Made by a program: the position numbers and the translations under genes. Under the pieces are notes generated by a model that was not told the DNA's origin, searched no databases, and was given only the letters and a program-made list of their open reading frames with translations. DNA of 64,000 nucleotides from an uncultured Lachnospiraceae bacterium (lineage in GTDB: Bacteria; Bacillota; Clostridia; Lachnospirales; Lachnospiraceae): NCBI GenBank assembly GCA_930972465.1, contig CAKNHF010000011.1, positions 1-64,000 of the forward strand, given 5' to 3'. This document shows, piece by piece, positions 1 to 10,567 of this stretch (position 1 is its first letter; each line of letters begins with the position of its first letter).

Positions 1-18
1 AATTTCCCTCTGCATCAA

Positions 19-46
19 AGAAGAGTGAACTTTCGTTCACTCTTCT
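19..46 (-). terminator. hairpin downstream of parC
   Basis: A perfect 12-bp inverted repeat (AGAAGAGTGAAC at 19-30, GTTCACTCTTCT at 35-46) closes a 4-nt loop about 70 bp after the parC stop. On the minus strand only a short T-rich stretch follows, so termination is likely but not textbook. Nothing else is visible in positions 1-115. Confidence 0.55.
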
Positions 47-115
47 GCCGGATTCTTTATGTAACTATAATGACTCTAACACCTTTTTCCTGAGAAATCA
101 AGCCCTTTTTCAAAA

Positions 116-2356
116 TCACCTGGATTTTGTTCCGGTTCCGTCTCTCCGGGCAAGCTTCAGCCGGTTCAGCGTGACCTCCTTCTCTCCAAACATCGCCTTC
201 GCCTCGGTTCCTTCTTCAAAAAGATAGGCTTCTTCCAGCTCATCCTTTTTCTGAAGCCGTATTCCTCTGACTCCCACTGCAGCCTTCTTTTTCACCGGTA
301 CGTCTTCCGCCGGAAATCTGAGAAAATATCCGTTTCTGGTTCTGAGCACTACGTTCTGATTCTCACTGATTACCTTCACAGCCGCCAGGGAGTCTCCTTC
401 CTGAAGCTTAGTCGCCGCAGTCGTACGTTTGGATACCTGGAATTCTGTTCCATCCACTTTCTTTATCATTCCCTGCGCCGTAGCGAAGAGAAGCCGTGCA
501 AAACGCATCTGCTCCGAATCAAAGACCGCAACAATCTGTTCCCCTGTACTGGAATAATTACTCACATTGTCTATGGGAGTCCCTTTGTCACGGAATTTTC
601 CGTGAGGCAGATCCTGTATCTTGACCTGATGCATCCTTCCGGTATCTGTAAAAAGGCACAGTCTGCCGGTATTCATGCAGTGCACGACATATCTGTTCTC
701 ACTGTCTGCCGCCTCCCGGTTTCTTTCGTAAACTGCTGTATCCACGGTTCTCGCATATCCGAACCGGTCCATGAGGAAAACGACCTCCTGTTCCTCGATC
801 TTCTTTTCCTCAAAGACAGCCTCCTCTGCGTTTTCGATCACAGTACGGCGTTTCCGCCCGTATTCCTTCTTATAAGAATCGAGCTCTTCCATAATGACTC
901 CCGCCATGGACTCATAGTTGTTCAGAATATCTTCATATCTTGCTATATTTTCAAGTGTCTCTTCGTGTTCTTTCTGCAGAGCCTCGATCTCCAGACCGAT
1001 CAGACGGTACAGCCGCATCTCCAGAATCGCTGTCGCCTGACGTTCTGTAAACCTGAGCATTGCAGCCATTTTTTTTGAGATGGAAGATTTGAATTTTATG
1101 TTATCCGTAACACCGTTCACAAGACACGCTCTTGCATCCTTTACGGATTTGCTTCCGCGCAGGATCTCAATAATCAGGTCAATCACGTCACAGGCCTTGA
1201 TCAGACCTTCCTGTACCTCGCTCTTTTCCTTTTCTTTGGCAAGCAGCGTCGTATACTTTCTTGTGGCAAGCTCAAACTGGAAATCCACATGATGTTCTAT
1301 AATCTGTTTCAGCCCAAGAGTCTCAGGCCTTCCATTGGCAACAGCCAGCATGTTGACCCCGAAAGTGTCTTCCAGACGGGTCTTCTTATAAAGCATATTT
1401 TTCAGATTTTCCGCATCAGCCCCTTTTTTCAGTTCCAGAACAATACGAATTCCTTCTTTTGAAGACTGATTGGAGATATCCACAATATCTGTGGTCTTCC
1501 TGGACTCCACAAGCCCGGCCACGTCATTGAGAAATTTTCCTATCCCGGTTCCGATCATGGTATACGGAATCTCTGTGATCACCAGCTGCTTCTTTCCGCC
1601 TTTCAGCTCCTCGACTTCCACTTTTCCCCGGATCTTGATCTTGCCCTGTCCGGTCTCGTAGATATTGAGAAGATCGTCTTTATTGACCACGATTCCCCCG
1701 GTCGGGAAATCCGGTCCCTTGATATACTTCATCAGCTGTCTTGTGCTGATGGCATCGTTTTTCATATAGGCCTTCACCGCATCAATGACTTCGCTCAGAT
1801 TATGCGTCGGAATACTTGTAGCCATTCCCACTGCAATTCCCTCAGCTCCGTTGACGAGCAGATTCGGCACCCGTACCGGAAGGACCAGGGGCTCTTTCTC
1901 TGTCTCGTCAAAATTCGGCCCGAAATCAATCACATCTTTATCAAGATCGGACAGACAGACTTCCTGAGTAAACTTTGTGAGTCTTGCCTCTGTATATCTC
2001 ATCGCCGCAGCTCCGTCTCCTTCAATCGAGCCGAAATTTCCATGACCGTCCACCAGAACCTGTCCTTTCTTGAAGTCCTGCGCCATGACGACAAGGGCCT
2101 CATAGATGGAGCTGTCGCCGTGCGGATGGTACTTGCCCATGGTATCTCCTACAATACGGGCACATTTTCTGTACGGTTTGTCCCACCGTATTCCCAGTTC
2201 ATACATATCATAGAGAGTTCGTCTCTGAACCGGTTTCAGTCCGTCCCTCACATCAGGAAGGGCTCTAGAAATGATAACGCTCATGGCGTAATCAATATAT
2301 GATTTTTTCATAAGATCCGAATACTCAGTCCTTATGATCTGTGCTTCGCTGTCCAT
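116..2356 (-). CDS. parC: DNA topoisomerase IV subunit A (second type IIA topoisomerase)
   Basis: This is the breakage-reunion subunit of a type IIA topoisomerase, acting with the ParE-like subunit just upstream to decatenate or relax DNA. The N-terminal winged-helix/tower region carries the quinolone-resistance segment ([16 protein letters not shown], about residues 68-83) with Ser82 and Glu86 at the usual resistance positions, and the catalytic Tyr121 in AMRYTEARL. The C-terminal beta-pinwheel part is short (746 residues in total) and I see no canonical GyrA box QRRGGKG, so topoisomerase IV type is favoured over gyrase. A strong AGGAGG site precedes the ATG. It lies 69 bp after parE and is probably cotranscribed. 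Many Lachnospiraceae annotate this simply as a second gyrase/topo IV A subunit. Confidence 0.9.
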   Translation of the reverse strand: MDSEAQIIRTEYSDLMKKSYIDYAMSVIISRALPDVRDGLKPVQRRTLYDMYELGIRWDKPYRKCARIVGDTMGKYHPHGDSSIYEALVVMAQDFKKGQVLVDGHGNFGSIEGDGAAAMRYTEARLTKFTQEVCLSDLDKDVIDFGPNFDETEKEPLVLPVRVPNLLVNGAEGIAVGMATSIPTHNLSEVIDAVKAYMKNDAISTRQLMKYIKGPDFPTGGIVVNKDDLLNIYETGQGKIKIRGKVEVEELKGGKKQLVITEIPYTMIGTGIGKFLNDVAGLVESRKTTDIVDISNQSSKEGIRIVLELKKGADAENLKNMLYKKTRLEDTFGVNMLAVANGRPETLGLKQIIEHHVDFQFELATRKYTTLLAKEKEKSEVQEGLIKACDVIDLIIEILRGSKSVKDARACLVNGVTDNIKFKSSISKKMAAMLRFTERQATAILEMRLYRLIGLEIEALQKEHEETLENIARYEDILNNYESMAGVIMEELDSYKKEYGRKRRTVIENAEEAVFEEKKIEEQEVVFLMDRFGYARTVDTAVYERNREAADSENRYVVHCMNTGRLCLFTDTGRMHQVKIQDLPHGKFRDKGTPIDNVSNYSSTGEQIVAVFDSEQMRFARLLFATAQGMIKKVDGTEFQVSKRTTAATKLQEGDSLAAVKVISENQNVVLRTRNGYFLRFPAEDVPVKKKAAVGVRGIRLQKKDELEEAYLFEEGTEAKAMFGEKEVTLNRLKLARRDGTGTKSR

Positions 2357-2425
2357 TTCCCGCCTCCTTGTCTCGTCGTTCTGTCATCTGCTCTTCGAAA
2401 ACATGTCTGACTGAAATAATTTTCT

Positions 2426-4348
2426 CTAGATATCCAGTTCTGCCTCCGTCGCATTTTCATAAATAAATGCTCTTCTCGGCGGGACCTCCGTTCCCATGAG
2501 CATCTCGGTTACACTGGAAGCCATTCTGGCGTCCTCGATCTCGACCAGTTTCAGCAGCCGTCTCTCCGGATCCAGCGTTGTCTCCCACAGCTGCTCCGCA
2601 TCCATCTCTCCAAGACCTTTATACCTCTGCAGTGTAAACGTTCCCTTGTGTGTTTTCCTGTATCTCTCAAGCGCTTTGTCGTCATAGAGATATTCTTCTT
2701 CCCCGTTTTTAGGCATGGCCTTGTAAAGAGGAGGCATGGCGATATATACATGTCCCTCATAGATCAGCTCCGGCATAAAGCGGTAAAACAGAGTGAGAAG
2801 CAGTGTGGAAATGTGTGCTCCGTCCACATCTGCATCTGCCATGATAATGATCTTATCGTACCGCAGTTTGCTGATATCAAAATCGTTTCCATATCCTTCA
2901 GAGAATCCGCACCCGAAAGCATTGATCATTGTCTTGATCTCTGCATTGGCAAGGATCTTGTCGATGCTTGCTTTCTCTACATTCAGGATCTTTCCTCTGA
3001 TCGGCAGGATGGCCTGATAGTTTCTGTCCCTTGCGGTCTTCGCAGAGCCTCCCGCTGAATCTCCCTCCACTATAAAGATCTCGCATTTCTTCGGATCGCG
3101 GCTCTCACAGTTTGCAAGCTTTCCATTGCTGTCAAAAGAATATTTCTGCTTTGTCAGAAGATTTGTTTTCGCCTTCTCCTCTGTCTTTCTGATCTTCGCC
3201 GCCTTCTCCGCACTGGACAGAACAGTCTTGAGCACATCGAGATTACGGTCGAAATACCGGACGATCTCTTCGCCCGTCACCTTTCCCACAGCCTTTGAAG
3301 CGTCCGGATTATCCAGCTTTGTCTTTGTCTGTCCTTCGAATCTGGGATCCGGATGCTTGATGGAGATGATGGCGGTCATGCCGTTACGAATGTCGGCGCC
3401 TGTAAAATTTGCATCTTTCTCTTTCAAAATTCCGAGTTCTCTCGCATACTGATTCATTACAGTGGTAAATGTAGTCTTAAAGCCGGTCAGATGTGTACCG
3501 CCCTCTGCATTATATATATTATTGCAGAAGCCCAGCACATTTTCATGAAATTCGTTTATATACTGAAACGCCGCCTCAACTTCGATCCCGTCAGACTCAC
3601 CCTTAAAGTATACCGGATCATGAAGGACCTCTTTCTTTTTATTCAGATCCCGGATAAACCCCGTAATTCCTTCCGGCTCATGATATACAATATGCTCCGG
3701 CGTCTCTGCCCGCTTATCGTCAAATATGATCGTAAGCTCCGGATTCAGATAGGCGGTCTCATGCAGTCTGCTCTTAACCTCTTCCGCGCGGAACCTGGTC
3801 TTCTCAAAGATCGTGTCATCCGGCAGGAAATTGACCGTCGTTCCCGTCTTTCTCGTCTTTCCTATCCTGGGGAGAAGACCGTTTTCCAGCTCGATCACCG
3901 GAACGCCCCTCTCATACCTGTCATGGTGGATATACCCGTCGCGGCTGATCCTGACATCCATGTAAGCCGAGAGCGCATTGACCACAGAAGATCCGACTCC
4001 GTGAAGACCTCCGCTTGTCTTATAGGCGGAATCATCAAATTTCCCCCCGGCATGAAGCGTAGTATATACAAGCCGTGCCGCGGAAACGCCTTTCTGATGC
4101 ATGTCCACCGGAACTCCTCTTCCGTTGTCCGACACAGTAGCGGAGCCGTCTTTCTCCAGAATAACATGGATTTCGCTGCAGTATCCGGCCAGATGCTCAT
4201 CCACAGCATTATCCACTATCTCATAAATCAGATGATTGAGGCCCTTCGTGGAAACACTTCCGATATACATTCCCGGGCGTTTTCTTACTGCTTCCAGCCC
4301 TTCAAGCACTGCAATGCTGCCTGCGTCGTATGTATTTTTACCTGCCAT
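2426..4348 (-). CDS. parE: DNA topoisomerase IV subunit B (ATPase subunit)
   Basis: GHKL ATPase and TOPRIM subunit that pairs with ParC. Visible features in order: ATP-site glutamate Glu43 in IYEIVDNAVDE, the NGRGVPV loop near residue 75, the GGLHGVGSSVVNALS lid near 113-127, transducer domain, TOPRIM motif EGDSAGG at 428-434, metal-binding DADVDG at 505-510, and QRYKGLGEMD at 574-583. Length 640 residues fits the ParE/short GyrB class without the proteobacterial insert. A housekeeping promoter lies about 110 bp upstream. Assignment as topo IV rather than gyrase rests on its ParC-like partner. Confidence 0.92.
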   Translation of the reverse strand: MAGKNTYDAGSIAVLEGLEAVRKRPGMYIGSVSTKGLNHLIYEIVDNAVDEHLAGYCSEIHVILEKDGSATVSDNGRGVPVDMHQKGVSAARLVYTTLHAGGKFDDSAYKTSGGLHGVGSSVVNALSAYMDVRISRDGYIHHDRYERGVPVIELENGLLPRIGKTRKTGTTVNFLPDDTIFEKTRFRAEEVKSRLHETAYLNPELTIIFDDKRAETPEHIVYHEPEGITGFIRDLNKKKEVLHDPVYFKGESDGIEVEAAFQYINEFHENVLGFCNNIYNAEGGTHLTGFKTTFTTVMNQYARELGILKEKDANFTGADIRNGMTAIISIKHPDPRFEGQTKTKLDNPDASKAVGKVTGEEIVRYFDRNLDVLKTVLSSAEKAAKIRKTEEKAKTNLLTKQKYSFDSNGKLANCESRDPKKCEIFIVEGDSAGGSAKTARDRNYQAILPIRGKILNVEKASIDKILANAEIKTMINAFGCGFSEGYGNDFDISKLRYDKIIIMADADVDGAHISTLLLTLFYRFMPELIYEGHVYIAMPPLYKAMPKNGEEEYLYDDKALERYRKTHKGTFTLQRYKGLGEMDAEQLWETTLDPERRLLKLVEIEDARMASSVTEMLMGTEVPPRRAFIYENATEAELDI

Positions 4349-4456
4349 TCACATTCTCCTCTTTCGGCCGCGGGCCGTCATTCCCCGCATGGGGCAATGA
4401 CAGCCGCGCAGTCTTTTTCTCATTGTCCTGCATCAGCGCAGAACAGTCCATTACAT

Positions 4457-4485
4457 AATATATCACCGGTTCTGTGAAATTTCAA
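4457..4485 (-). promoter_or_regulatory. promoter of parE-parC
   Basis: On the minus strand TTGAAA (4480-4485) and TATATT (4457-4462) are separated by exactly 17 bp. It sits between the spoIIP stop and parE, giving the topoisomerase pair its own vegetative promoter. A GC-rich hairpin follows in the leader around 4378-4402. Confidence 0.6.
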
Positions 4486-4541
4486 CAATCCGTTTCAGAA
4501 GAATCCCATCCTGAAATCAGCCGGAAACACTGCATTTTCGA

Positions 4542-5732
4542 TTAATCTTCATCCATTATGACATGGTAGAGAGTATCTGCCAGAACCTCCATGGCGTTCA
4601 TCATTTCCTCTACGGTATTGGTCTGAGCCCCCGCTTCCACCAGCAGAGATTTTGGAAGAAGATGAAGGTTATAGCGGTATGCCCGCAGATAAATATGTCT
4701 TGCGAAACCTGGATACATGCTCTCCGACGCGAGCTGCATCTGGAGCGAGAATGCCAGATTGTCCTGTATGTAAGGGTTATACAGATAATCAATGTCTCCG
4801 TTCGTCCTGGATCTGCTCAACCCGTTAAAATACATGATCTTCGCGGTCGGCTTCCCGTTGATCTCGGTTACAAGATGAGTCCCCTCCGCCACTCCGTCCC
4901 TGTGAAGATCTATCGCCACCTCAATGGTCGGATTCGCCTCTATGATTGGACGAACTGAAGCCTCCGCGTTTTCATAGGCGTTGCTCCTGTCAAGTTTTCC
5001 GTTTATAATGTCATAAACTCCCGTGTCATGGATCGTCTCTATACCTTTCTCATTCAGAAGCTGAGTCAGATATTCTCCCACTCCTACGATGCTGGTTTCC
5101 GGATCTCCCGGGGTTGAATCCGCGAATTCCTCCTGAGAGTGTGTATGGAAGATCAGTATCTTCGGTCCCCCCGTGGAGTTGTCGATCTTCATATCCCGCC
5201 CCAGCAGATCATCTGCGTTCAGCTGATCGGGTCCGATCATGGTAGAACTGTCTACCGTGTAAAAGTTGCTCAGAAGATAATCAAAATCCCGAAGTTTCTC
5301 GATTGACATATCCACAGTCGGCTTTACCTCGCTTGCTGCCGCTTCTGATTCATCCGGTTCCCCTACGAGATTTCCGTTTTCATCCACTGTATTTTCATCA
5401 TTTGCCTGAGCCTCCAGTATACGCGCTATGGTCTCTTCATCCTCGATCTCGGATTCATAAGGGATATGGTCATCGACATAGCTCACCAGGGGAAGCCAGG
5501 CCAGAGCCTTTTCTCTCACCCAGTCTCCTGCATCCGGTGGAGATCCGTTCTGCAGGTATGCAAGCCCCGGCATGTACATTTCTTCTGCAGTCCGGAATAT
5601 ATTCTGCTGGATCTCATATTTCCACTCGTCGGCAAAAGTTCTTACAGCAGCGTAAGTCACCCCGGCGGCCAGAAAGACGGCGGCGCATGCCGCTTTAATC
5701 TGTCCGGCTTTCTTGTTTCTGTATCTTTTCAT
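4542..5732 (-). CDS. spoIIP: stage II sporulation protein P
   Basis: SpoIIP is a membrane-anchored peptidoglycan hydrolase (amidase and endopeptidase) that works with SpoIID and SpoIIM to drive engulfment of the forespore by the mother cell. The 396-residue protein has a short basic N-terminus and one membrane segment (about residues 12-32), a variable acidic linker, and the conserved C-terminal amidase-like domain with ILIFHTHSQEEF, VAIDLHRDG and LLVEAGAQTN. The conserved histidines and glutamates fit the zinc-dependent active site of the family. It follows gpr, as in other spore formers, and has a sigma-E-like promoter in the gpr-spoIIP gap. Confidence 0.95.
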   Translation of the reverse strand: MKRYRNKKAGQIKAACAAVFLAAGVTYAAVRTFADEWKYEIQQNIFRTAEEMYMPGLAYLQNGSPPDAGDWVREKALAWLPLVSYVDDHIPYESEIEDEETIARILEAQANDENTVDENGNLVGEPDESEAAASEVKPTVDMSIEKLRDFDYLLSNFYTVDSSTMIGPDQLNADDLLGRDMKIDNSTGGPKILIFHTHSQEEFADSTPGDPETSIVGVGEYLTQLLNEKGIETIHDTGVYDIINGKLDRSNAYENAEASVRPIIEANPTIEVAIDLHRDGVAEGTHLVTEINGKPTAKIMYFNGLSRSRTNGDIDYLYNPYIQDNLAFSLQMQLASESMYPGFARHIYLRAYRYNLHLLPKSLLVEAGAQTNTVEEMMNAMEVLADTLYHVIMDED

Positions 5733-5767
5733 TTTCCGACCGTATCCCTTCCCTGCTTTTTCTTATA

Positions 5768-5796
5768 ACTTTATGTCTTTCGGGAACGGATTATGC
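5768..5796 (-). promoter_or_regulatory. sigma-E-like promoter of spoIIP
   Basis: Minus strand GCATAAT (5790-5796), a 14-bp spacer, and CATAAAGT (5768-5775). This resembles the mother-cell sigma-E pattern (an ATA core at -35 and CATACANT at -10) with one deviation at -10. It lies 36 bp before the spoIIP ATG, and spoIIP is a known sigma-E gene in Bacillus. Confidence 0.6.
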
Positions 5797-5807
5797 CATC
5801 TTCCTGT

Positions 5808-6794
5808 TCAGCTTTCCTGAGTGGAAACCCTGTTCACAAAGAGCATGTTAAGCGCCTCTGAGATCGTATGGCTGATGTGGTGGATCATTTCGTCCACATC
5901 TTTAGGAGTCATAAACATGCCGTTCAGATGCGGAGCGATCAGTTCCTTTACAAATTCATATTTTTCGCCCGCATTATAAGACCGGAGCACCTCGCCCACT
6001 CCTTTCAGTGATTCCGAACTTTCCAGAGCCCGTATGAAGTTTTCCATCGTATCATTTACAATAGTGGCCGCGTCCACAACCGTGGGAACTCCGATGCCGA
6101 TCACCGGCACGCCGAGGGACTCCTCTGTCATTCCCGCCCTGTGATTGCCGACGCCCGAACCGGGATGAATCCCCGTATCGGCAATCTGAACCGTCCGGTT
6201 CAGCCTCTTGCTGTTCCGGGCCGCCAGAGCGTCAACCGCAATTACAAGATCCGGATGTGTCTCATTTACGATGCCGCGGACGATCTCCGCGCTTTCCATC
6301 CCGGTCTGCCCCATCACGCCCGGCACCACCGCACTGATCATATTGGCATGTTCCATCCCCATGGCATACTTGCCGTACTCTCTGACAATATGTCTTGTAA
6401 CACAAAGATGATCTGCCACATAAGGGCCAAGCGCATCGGGAGTCACCTCTCTGTTGCCGAGTCCCACAATAAGGACAGAAAGATCCTCCTTCCCGCAGCC
6501 TGTGTTATCGATCAGTTCCTCTATACATCTGCAGATTTCCCCCGCCACTTCCCGGAGATACTCTTCGTCAGGCACTGCCAGATTGGGGGTTTCCAGAGTA
6601 AGATATGTTCCCACCGGTTTTCCCATGGCCCTGGCTCCGTTCTCGGTTTCTATTCTCACTCTGGTCAGGCGTATTTCTCTTTCCTCATCATAATCTTCCT
6701 CAAGGATCACCCCGGGGATTTCTACATTATCTGACTCAAAACGTTCTCTCTCTTCCAGTGCAAGATCTGTCCGGACACTATAATTTCTCATCAT
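5808..6794 (-). CDS. gpr: GPR endopeptidase (germination protease)
   Basis: GPR is an aspartic-type protease (family A25) made in the forespore as a zymogen; during germination it starts degradation of small acid-soluble spore proteins. The family signature segments are present: RTDLALEERE at the N-terminus (removed on activation), VLIVGLGNREVTPDALGP, VVPGVMGQTGMES, and the DALAARNSKRLNRTVQIADTG block with its conserved aspartates. The reading frame extends upstream to 6893, but AGGAGAGG lies 6-7 nt before the ATG at 6794 and the protein then starts MMRNYSVRTDLA as in homologs (328 residues). Divergent from rpsT, a typical arrangement in Clostridia. Followed by spoIIP. Confidence 0.94.
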   Translation of the reverse strand: MMRNYSVRTDLALEERERFESDNVEIPGVILEEDYDEEREIRLTRVRIETENGARAMGKPVGTYLTLETPNLAVPDEEYLREVAGEICRCIEELIDNTGCGKEDLSVLIVGLGNREVTPDALGPYVADHLCVTRHIVREYGKYAMGMEHANMISAVVPGVMGQTGMESAEIVRGIVNETHPDLVIAVDALAARNSKRLNRTVQIADTGIHPGSGVGNHRAGMTEESLGVPVIGIGVPTVVDAATIVNDTMENFIRALESSESLKGVGEVLRSYNAGEKYEFVKELIAPHLNGMFMTPKDVDEMIHHISHTISEALNMLFVNRVSTQES

Positions 6795-6883
6795 GTATAA
6801 TCCTCTCCTCACTTCTCTATGATACGGTTTCTGTTTTGCTGATATGCTGATTACAGTTTTTGCAATATTTCTCAAAATATGTA

Positions 6884-6912
6884 TTGACAACAAATTCTAG
6901 TTGGCATAAAAT
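6884..6912 (+). promoter_or_regulatory. promoter of rpsT
   Basis: Consensus -35 TTGACA (6884-6889), 17-bp spacer, TAAAAT (6907-6912). The leader of roughly 90 nt up to the TTG start contains the pair TGAATGA/TCATTCA, so it may fold before the ribosome-binding site. Confidence 0.8.
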
Positions 6913-7006
6913 GAATGAGTATGTTTCAGCGGAGCGTCCGTGTCCGAATCCGCCGGGGCACATTCATTCACATTTGAAAATTCATATTAATTTGGAGGTG
7001 TACAGA

Positions 7007-7270
7007 TTGGCTAACATTAAGTCTGCTAAGAAGAGAATTTTAGTAAACGAGACAAAGGCTGCAAGAAACAAAGCGATCAGATCCAAAGTTAAAACAGCTG
7101 TAAAGAAGGTTGAGGCTGCTGTTGCTCAGAAAGATGCTGAGGCTGCTAAAACTGCACTTCGCGCTGCGATCGTTGAGATTTCCAAAGCAGGAAGCAAGGG
7201 TGTTTACCACAAGAATACTGTTTCCAGAAAGATCGCTCGTTTATCCAAAGCTGTAAATTCTATCGCTTAA
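7007..7270 (+). CDS. rpsT: 30S ribosomal protein S20
   Basis: Primary 16S rRNA-binding protein of the small subunit. The protein begins LANIKSAKKRILV, the standard S20 N-terminus, so translation starts at a TTG at 7007 with GGAGGTG 6 nt upstream (6994-7000). An in-frame ATG at 6860 lies upstream of the promoter and cannot be the start. The product is 87 residues, Lys/Ala-rich, all-helical, matching the family. It is monocistronic: strong promoter upstream, bidirectional terminator directly downstream. Confidence 0.97.
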   Translation: MANIKSAKKRILVNETKAARNKAIRSKVKTAVKKVEAAVAQKDAEAAKTALRAAIVEISKAGSKGVYHKNTVSRKIARLSKAVNSIA

Positions 7271-7285
7271 TTTTATGATATAAAA

Positions 7286-7325
7286 AAGAGGCATCCGCTT
7301 CCGTCAGGCGGATGTCTCTTTTTCT
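7286..7325. terminator. bidirectional terminator between rpsT and the MATE gene
   Basis: A 13-bp stem (7286-7298 with 7308-7320, one G-U pair) followed by T-rich sequence on the plus strand and preceded by A-rich sequence. It terminates rpsT; read on the other strand it also ends the MATE transcript. The right arm lies inside the last codons of the MATE gene, whose stop is at 7304-7306. Confidence 0.85.
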
Positions 7326-8692
7326 TTGTCATTTTTCAGTGTCGGCCAGACCGTGATCAGCATTGTAACAAAACAGGCTGTGCCTCCGATCACATTGGAA
7401 ACCGGCTCCGCAAGAAATACTCCGCTGGTTCCAAGTCCTCCGACGAGCGGCAGCGCAACAGTGAGCGGAACAACAATGATCACTTTGCGGAACAGAGAGA
7501 AGAACACAGCCTGTTTCGGCCGGTTCAGAGCCACATATGTAGACTGTCCCGCAAACTGGAGAGCCATCATGAATATGCCGCAGAAGTAGATACGCATCGC
7601 CGGTATTCCCTCCTGAATCAGTTCCGTCTCCTGCGTGAACAGATTCATGAAAAAGCGGGGCTCGAAGAAAATAACCGCCCACACCACTATGGAAAATAGA
7701 ATACTCCACGCCGTCATGAATTTAACCGCTGCTTTCACTCTGTCAGGCCGTCCCGCTCCATAGTTGTATCCGATTACAGGCTGAGCTCCAGACGTAAGGC
7801 CCGTCAGCGGCATATTGATAATCTCCCTTACTGAATTGATCACTGTCATGATTCCCACATAAAGGTCTCCTCCATGGCGGGAGAGAACTGCATTGCAGAC
7901 AATCTGCACCAGCCCGTTTGTCACAGACATGACAAACCCGGAAGTTCCCAGAAGTGTAATCTCTCTGACAAGCTTTTTCTTCAGTCTCATGGATTTTCTC
8001 TTAATCTTAAGCAGAGCCTTTTCCCCCGTCAGAAACCGGAATACCCACAGAGCAGACGCCCCCTGTGAAATCACGGTAGCCACAGCCGCGCCCCTGACTC
8101 CCATGTCAAAGCCAAATATCAGAATGGGATCAAGAATAATGTTCAGTACTGCTCCGAGAAGCACCGTCAGCATACCGGTTTTTCCGAATCCCTGAGCATT
8201 TATGAAATTATTCATGCCCAGACTGGTCATCACAAACAGAGTTCCCAGCAGATAAATCGTAATATACTGGTCCGCATAAGGGTAAGTCACATCACTGGCC
8301 CCGAAAAGATACAGGATGGGTTCTCTGAACATAAGGCAGACTGTCATCAGCACCGCCCCGGAAATCAGGAGCAGCGTAAACGAATTCCCCATTACATTTT
8401 CTGCCCGCTCCTCCTCATGCTCTCCTCTCGCAATTGAGCACAGAGGCGCTCCTCCCATTCCGAAAAGATTCGCGAATGCAGTGATGACAGTAATAACCGG
8501 AAGCGCAAGTCCGACTCCGGTCAGGGCATCTGCCGACACATGAGGGATATGACCGATATAGATCCGATCCACCACACTGTAGAGCACATTGATCAGCTGC
8601 GCCAGCGTCATCGGAAGAGCAAGATTCAGAATATTCCGCGCAATACTTCCCTGACTGAAGTCGTTCTCAACGTTCGTTGATGCAGAATCCAA
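7304..8692 (-). CDS. MATE family efflux transporter
   Basis: A 12-helix multidrug and toxin extrusion protein of 462 residues, exchanging Na+ or H+ for drugs or metabolites at the cytoplasmic membrane. Diagnostic segments are SIARNILNLALPMTLAQLINVLYSVVDRIYIGH at the start of the first bundle (with the usual D-R-I/F-IG pattern) and GAQPVIGYNYGAGRPDRV at the start of the second. It resembles the DinF/NorM-like proteins common in gut Clostridia, many of unknown substrate. It stands alone, separated from ilvC by a terminator, and a short GGGGTC palindrome lies just upstream of its start. Confidence 0.92.
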   Translation of the reverse strand: MDSASTNVENDFSQGSIARNILNLALPMTLAQLINVLYSVVDRIYIGHIPHVSADALTGVGLALPVITVITAFANLFGMGGAPLCSIARGEHEEERAENVMGNSFTLLLISGAVLMTVCLMFREPILYLFGASDVTYPYADQYITIYLLGTLFVMTSLGMNNFINAQGFGKTGMLTVLLGAVLNIILDPILIFGFDMGVRGAAVATVISQGASALWVFRFLTGEKALLKIKRKSMRLKKKLVREITLLGTSGFVMSVTNGLVQIVCNAVLSRHGGDLYVGIMTVINSVREIINMPLTGLTSGAQPVIGYNYGAGRPDRVKAAVKFMTAWSILFSIVVWAVIFFEPRFFMNLFTQETELIQEGIPAMRIYFCGIFMMALQFAGQSTYVALNRPKQAVFFSLFRKVIIVVPLTVALPLVGGLGTSGVFLAEPVSNVIGGTACFVTMLITVWPTLKNDKEKETSA

Positions 8693-8711
8693 AAAATCCC
8701 CTCCTTTTTCA

Positions 8712-8730
8712 CAGGGGTCAGGCCCCTTTG
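8712..8730. repeat. GGGGTC-type palindrome, copy 1
   Basis: Palindromic element AGGGGTCAGGCCCCTTT located 20 bp upstream of the MATE start. Near-identical elements occur at 19875-19895 and 50275-50295. All three lie outside or at the very edge of genes. Confidence 0.65.
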
Positions 8731-8756
8731 TTTACCGAATTCAGAATTTTCTCAAA

Positions 8757-8795
8757 AAAGAATACACATCCACTTTACATGTCTGTGTATTCTTT
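8757..8795 (-). terminator. terminator of ilvC
   Basis: Perfect 12-bp stem (AAAGAATACACA at 8757-8768, TGTGTATTCTTT at 8784-8795). On the minus strand the second arm runs into six T residues. It separates the ilvNC operon from the MATE gene. Confidence 0.85.
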
Positions 8796-8885
8796 CTTTA
8801 TGACTAATTTTCTTTTTTCATATTATATTTCTGATTGTTTGTCAGATTCATACAATATCTCATCATATATGTATGAGATGCCTGA

Positions 8886-9917
<1,032 letters not shown>

Positions 9918-9934
9918 CTAAAAATAAATTAAAA

Positions 9935-9954
9935 TCCCCGGCTCCAGGGCCGGA
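9935..9954 (-). terminator. hairpin between ilvN and ilvC
   Basis: CCGGC/GCCGG stem (9938-9942 with 9949-9953, extendable by one pair) with T-rich sequence after it on the minus strand. It may partly terminate after ilvN, or set the ilvN:ilvC ratio, immediately ahead of the ilvC ribosome-binding site. Confidence 0.45.
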
Positions 9955-10006
9955 TTATTTATGTATAGTGAAAGGTAAAGACCTCTTACTAACTAACAGA
10001 TGATTT

Positions 10007-10504
10007 TTACAGATAGGTTACGTCTTTGCTTCCTCTGGAAAGCCCCGTAATCCCTGTTCTTGCCAGTTCCAGTATCTCATAATCTTTCAGCAGATTCAAA
10101 AATGCCTCCAGCTTGCTCTGTGTTCCCGTCAGCTCGATCATCAGTGAATCTTCCTCCACGTCAACGATCTTGGCGCGGAAAATGTCTGCAACCGATATGA
10201 TCTCCCCTCGCTGAGCTGCATTGGCGCGGAGCTTTACCATGATCAGTTCCCGGCATACTGACTCGCTGTCCTTTAATACCTTGATGTTTACAACATCTTC
10301 CAGTTTTCTGAGCTGCTTCTCTATCTGTGACAGAATCAGCTCATCACCGGATGAAACAACAGTGATCCTCGTATATCTCGGATCTGCTGTCATCCCCGCC
10401 GTAATACTGTCGATGCTGTACCCGCGCCGGCTGAACAGCCCCGCGATCCTGCTTAAGACACCCGGATTGTTGTCTACAAGCAGCGAAAAGACCTGACTTC
10501 TCAT
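10007..10504 (-). CDS. ilvN: acetolactate synthase small (regulatory) subunit
   Basis: Regulatory subunit that activates acetolactate synthase and confers valine feedback inhibition. At 165 residues it has the N-terminal ACT domain (VFSLLVDNNPGVLSRIAGLFSRRGYSI, about residues 4-30) and the C-terminal ALS_ss_C domain (RELIMVKLRANAAQRGEI onward). The ATG at 10504 is chosen because homologs start M-R-S-Q-V-F-S; an in-frame upstream ATG at 10594 has no ribosome-binding site and lies within a structured leader. The large subunit ilvB is not next to it in this window. Its promoter and leader suggest transcription attenuation. Confidence 0.93.
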   Translation of the reverse strand: MRSQVFSLLVDNNPGVLSRIAGLFSRRGYSIDSITAGMTADPRYTRITVVSSGDELILSQIEKQLRKLEDVVNIKVLKDSESVCRELIMVKLRANAAQRGEIISVADIFRAKIVDVEEDSLMIELTGTQSKLEAFLNLLKDYEILELARTGITGLSRGSKDVTYL

Positions 10505-10522
10505 TGTTTTCCCCACTTTCTC

Positions 10523-10550
10523 AAAAAAACTTCCCCTGCCATGCGGGGAG
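10523..10550 (-). promoter_or_regulatory. attenuator-like hairpin in the ilvN leader
   Basis: On the minus strand TCCCC and GGGGA enclose an 8-nt loop and are followed by AG and seven T residues, ending about 18 nt before the ilvN ATG. This is terminator-like and sits in the leader rather than after a gene, so a leader attenuator is the simplest reading. No T-box motif or Leu/Ile/Val-rich leader peptide is visible. Confidence 0.5.
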
Positions 10551-10567
10551 ATATGTGCATCCGATCC

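Noticed and set aside
3353-4477. Long plus-strand open frame (374 codons) opposite parE
   Set aside because: It is antisense to the conserved ATPase and TOPRIM-coding part of parE, lacks a ribosome-binding site, and its translation resembles no protein.
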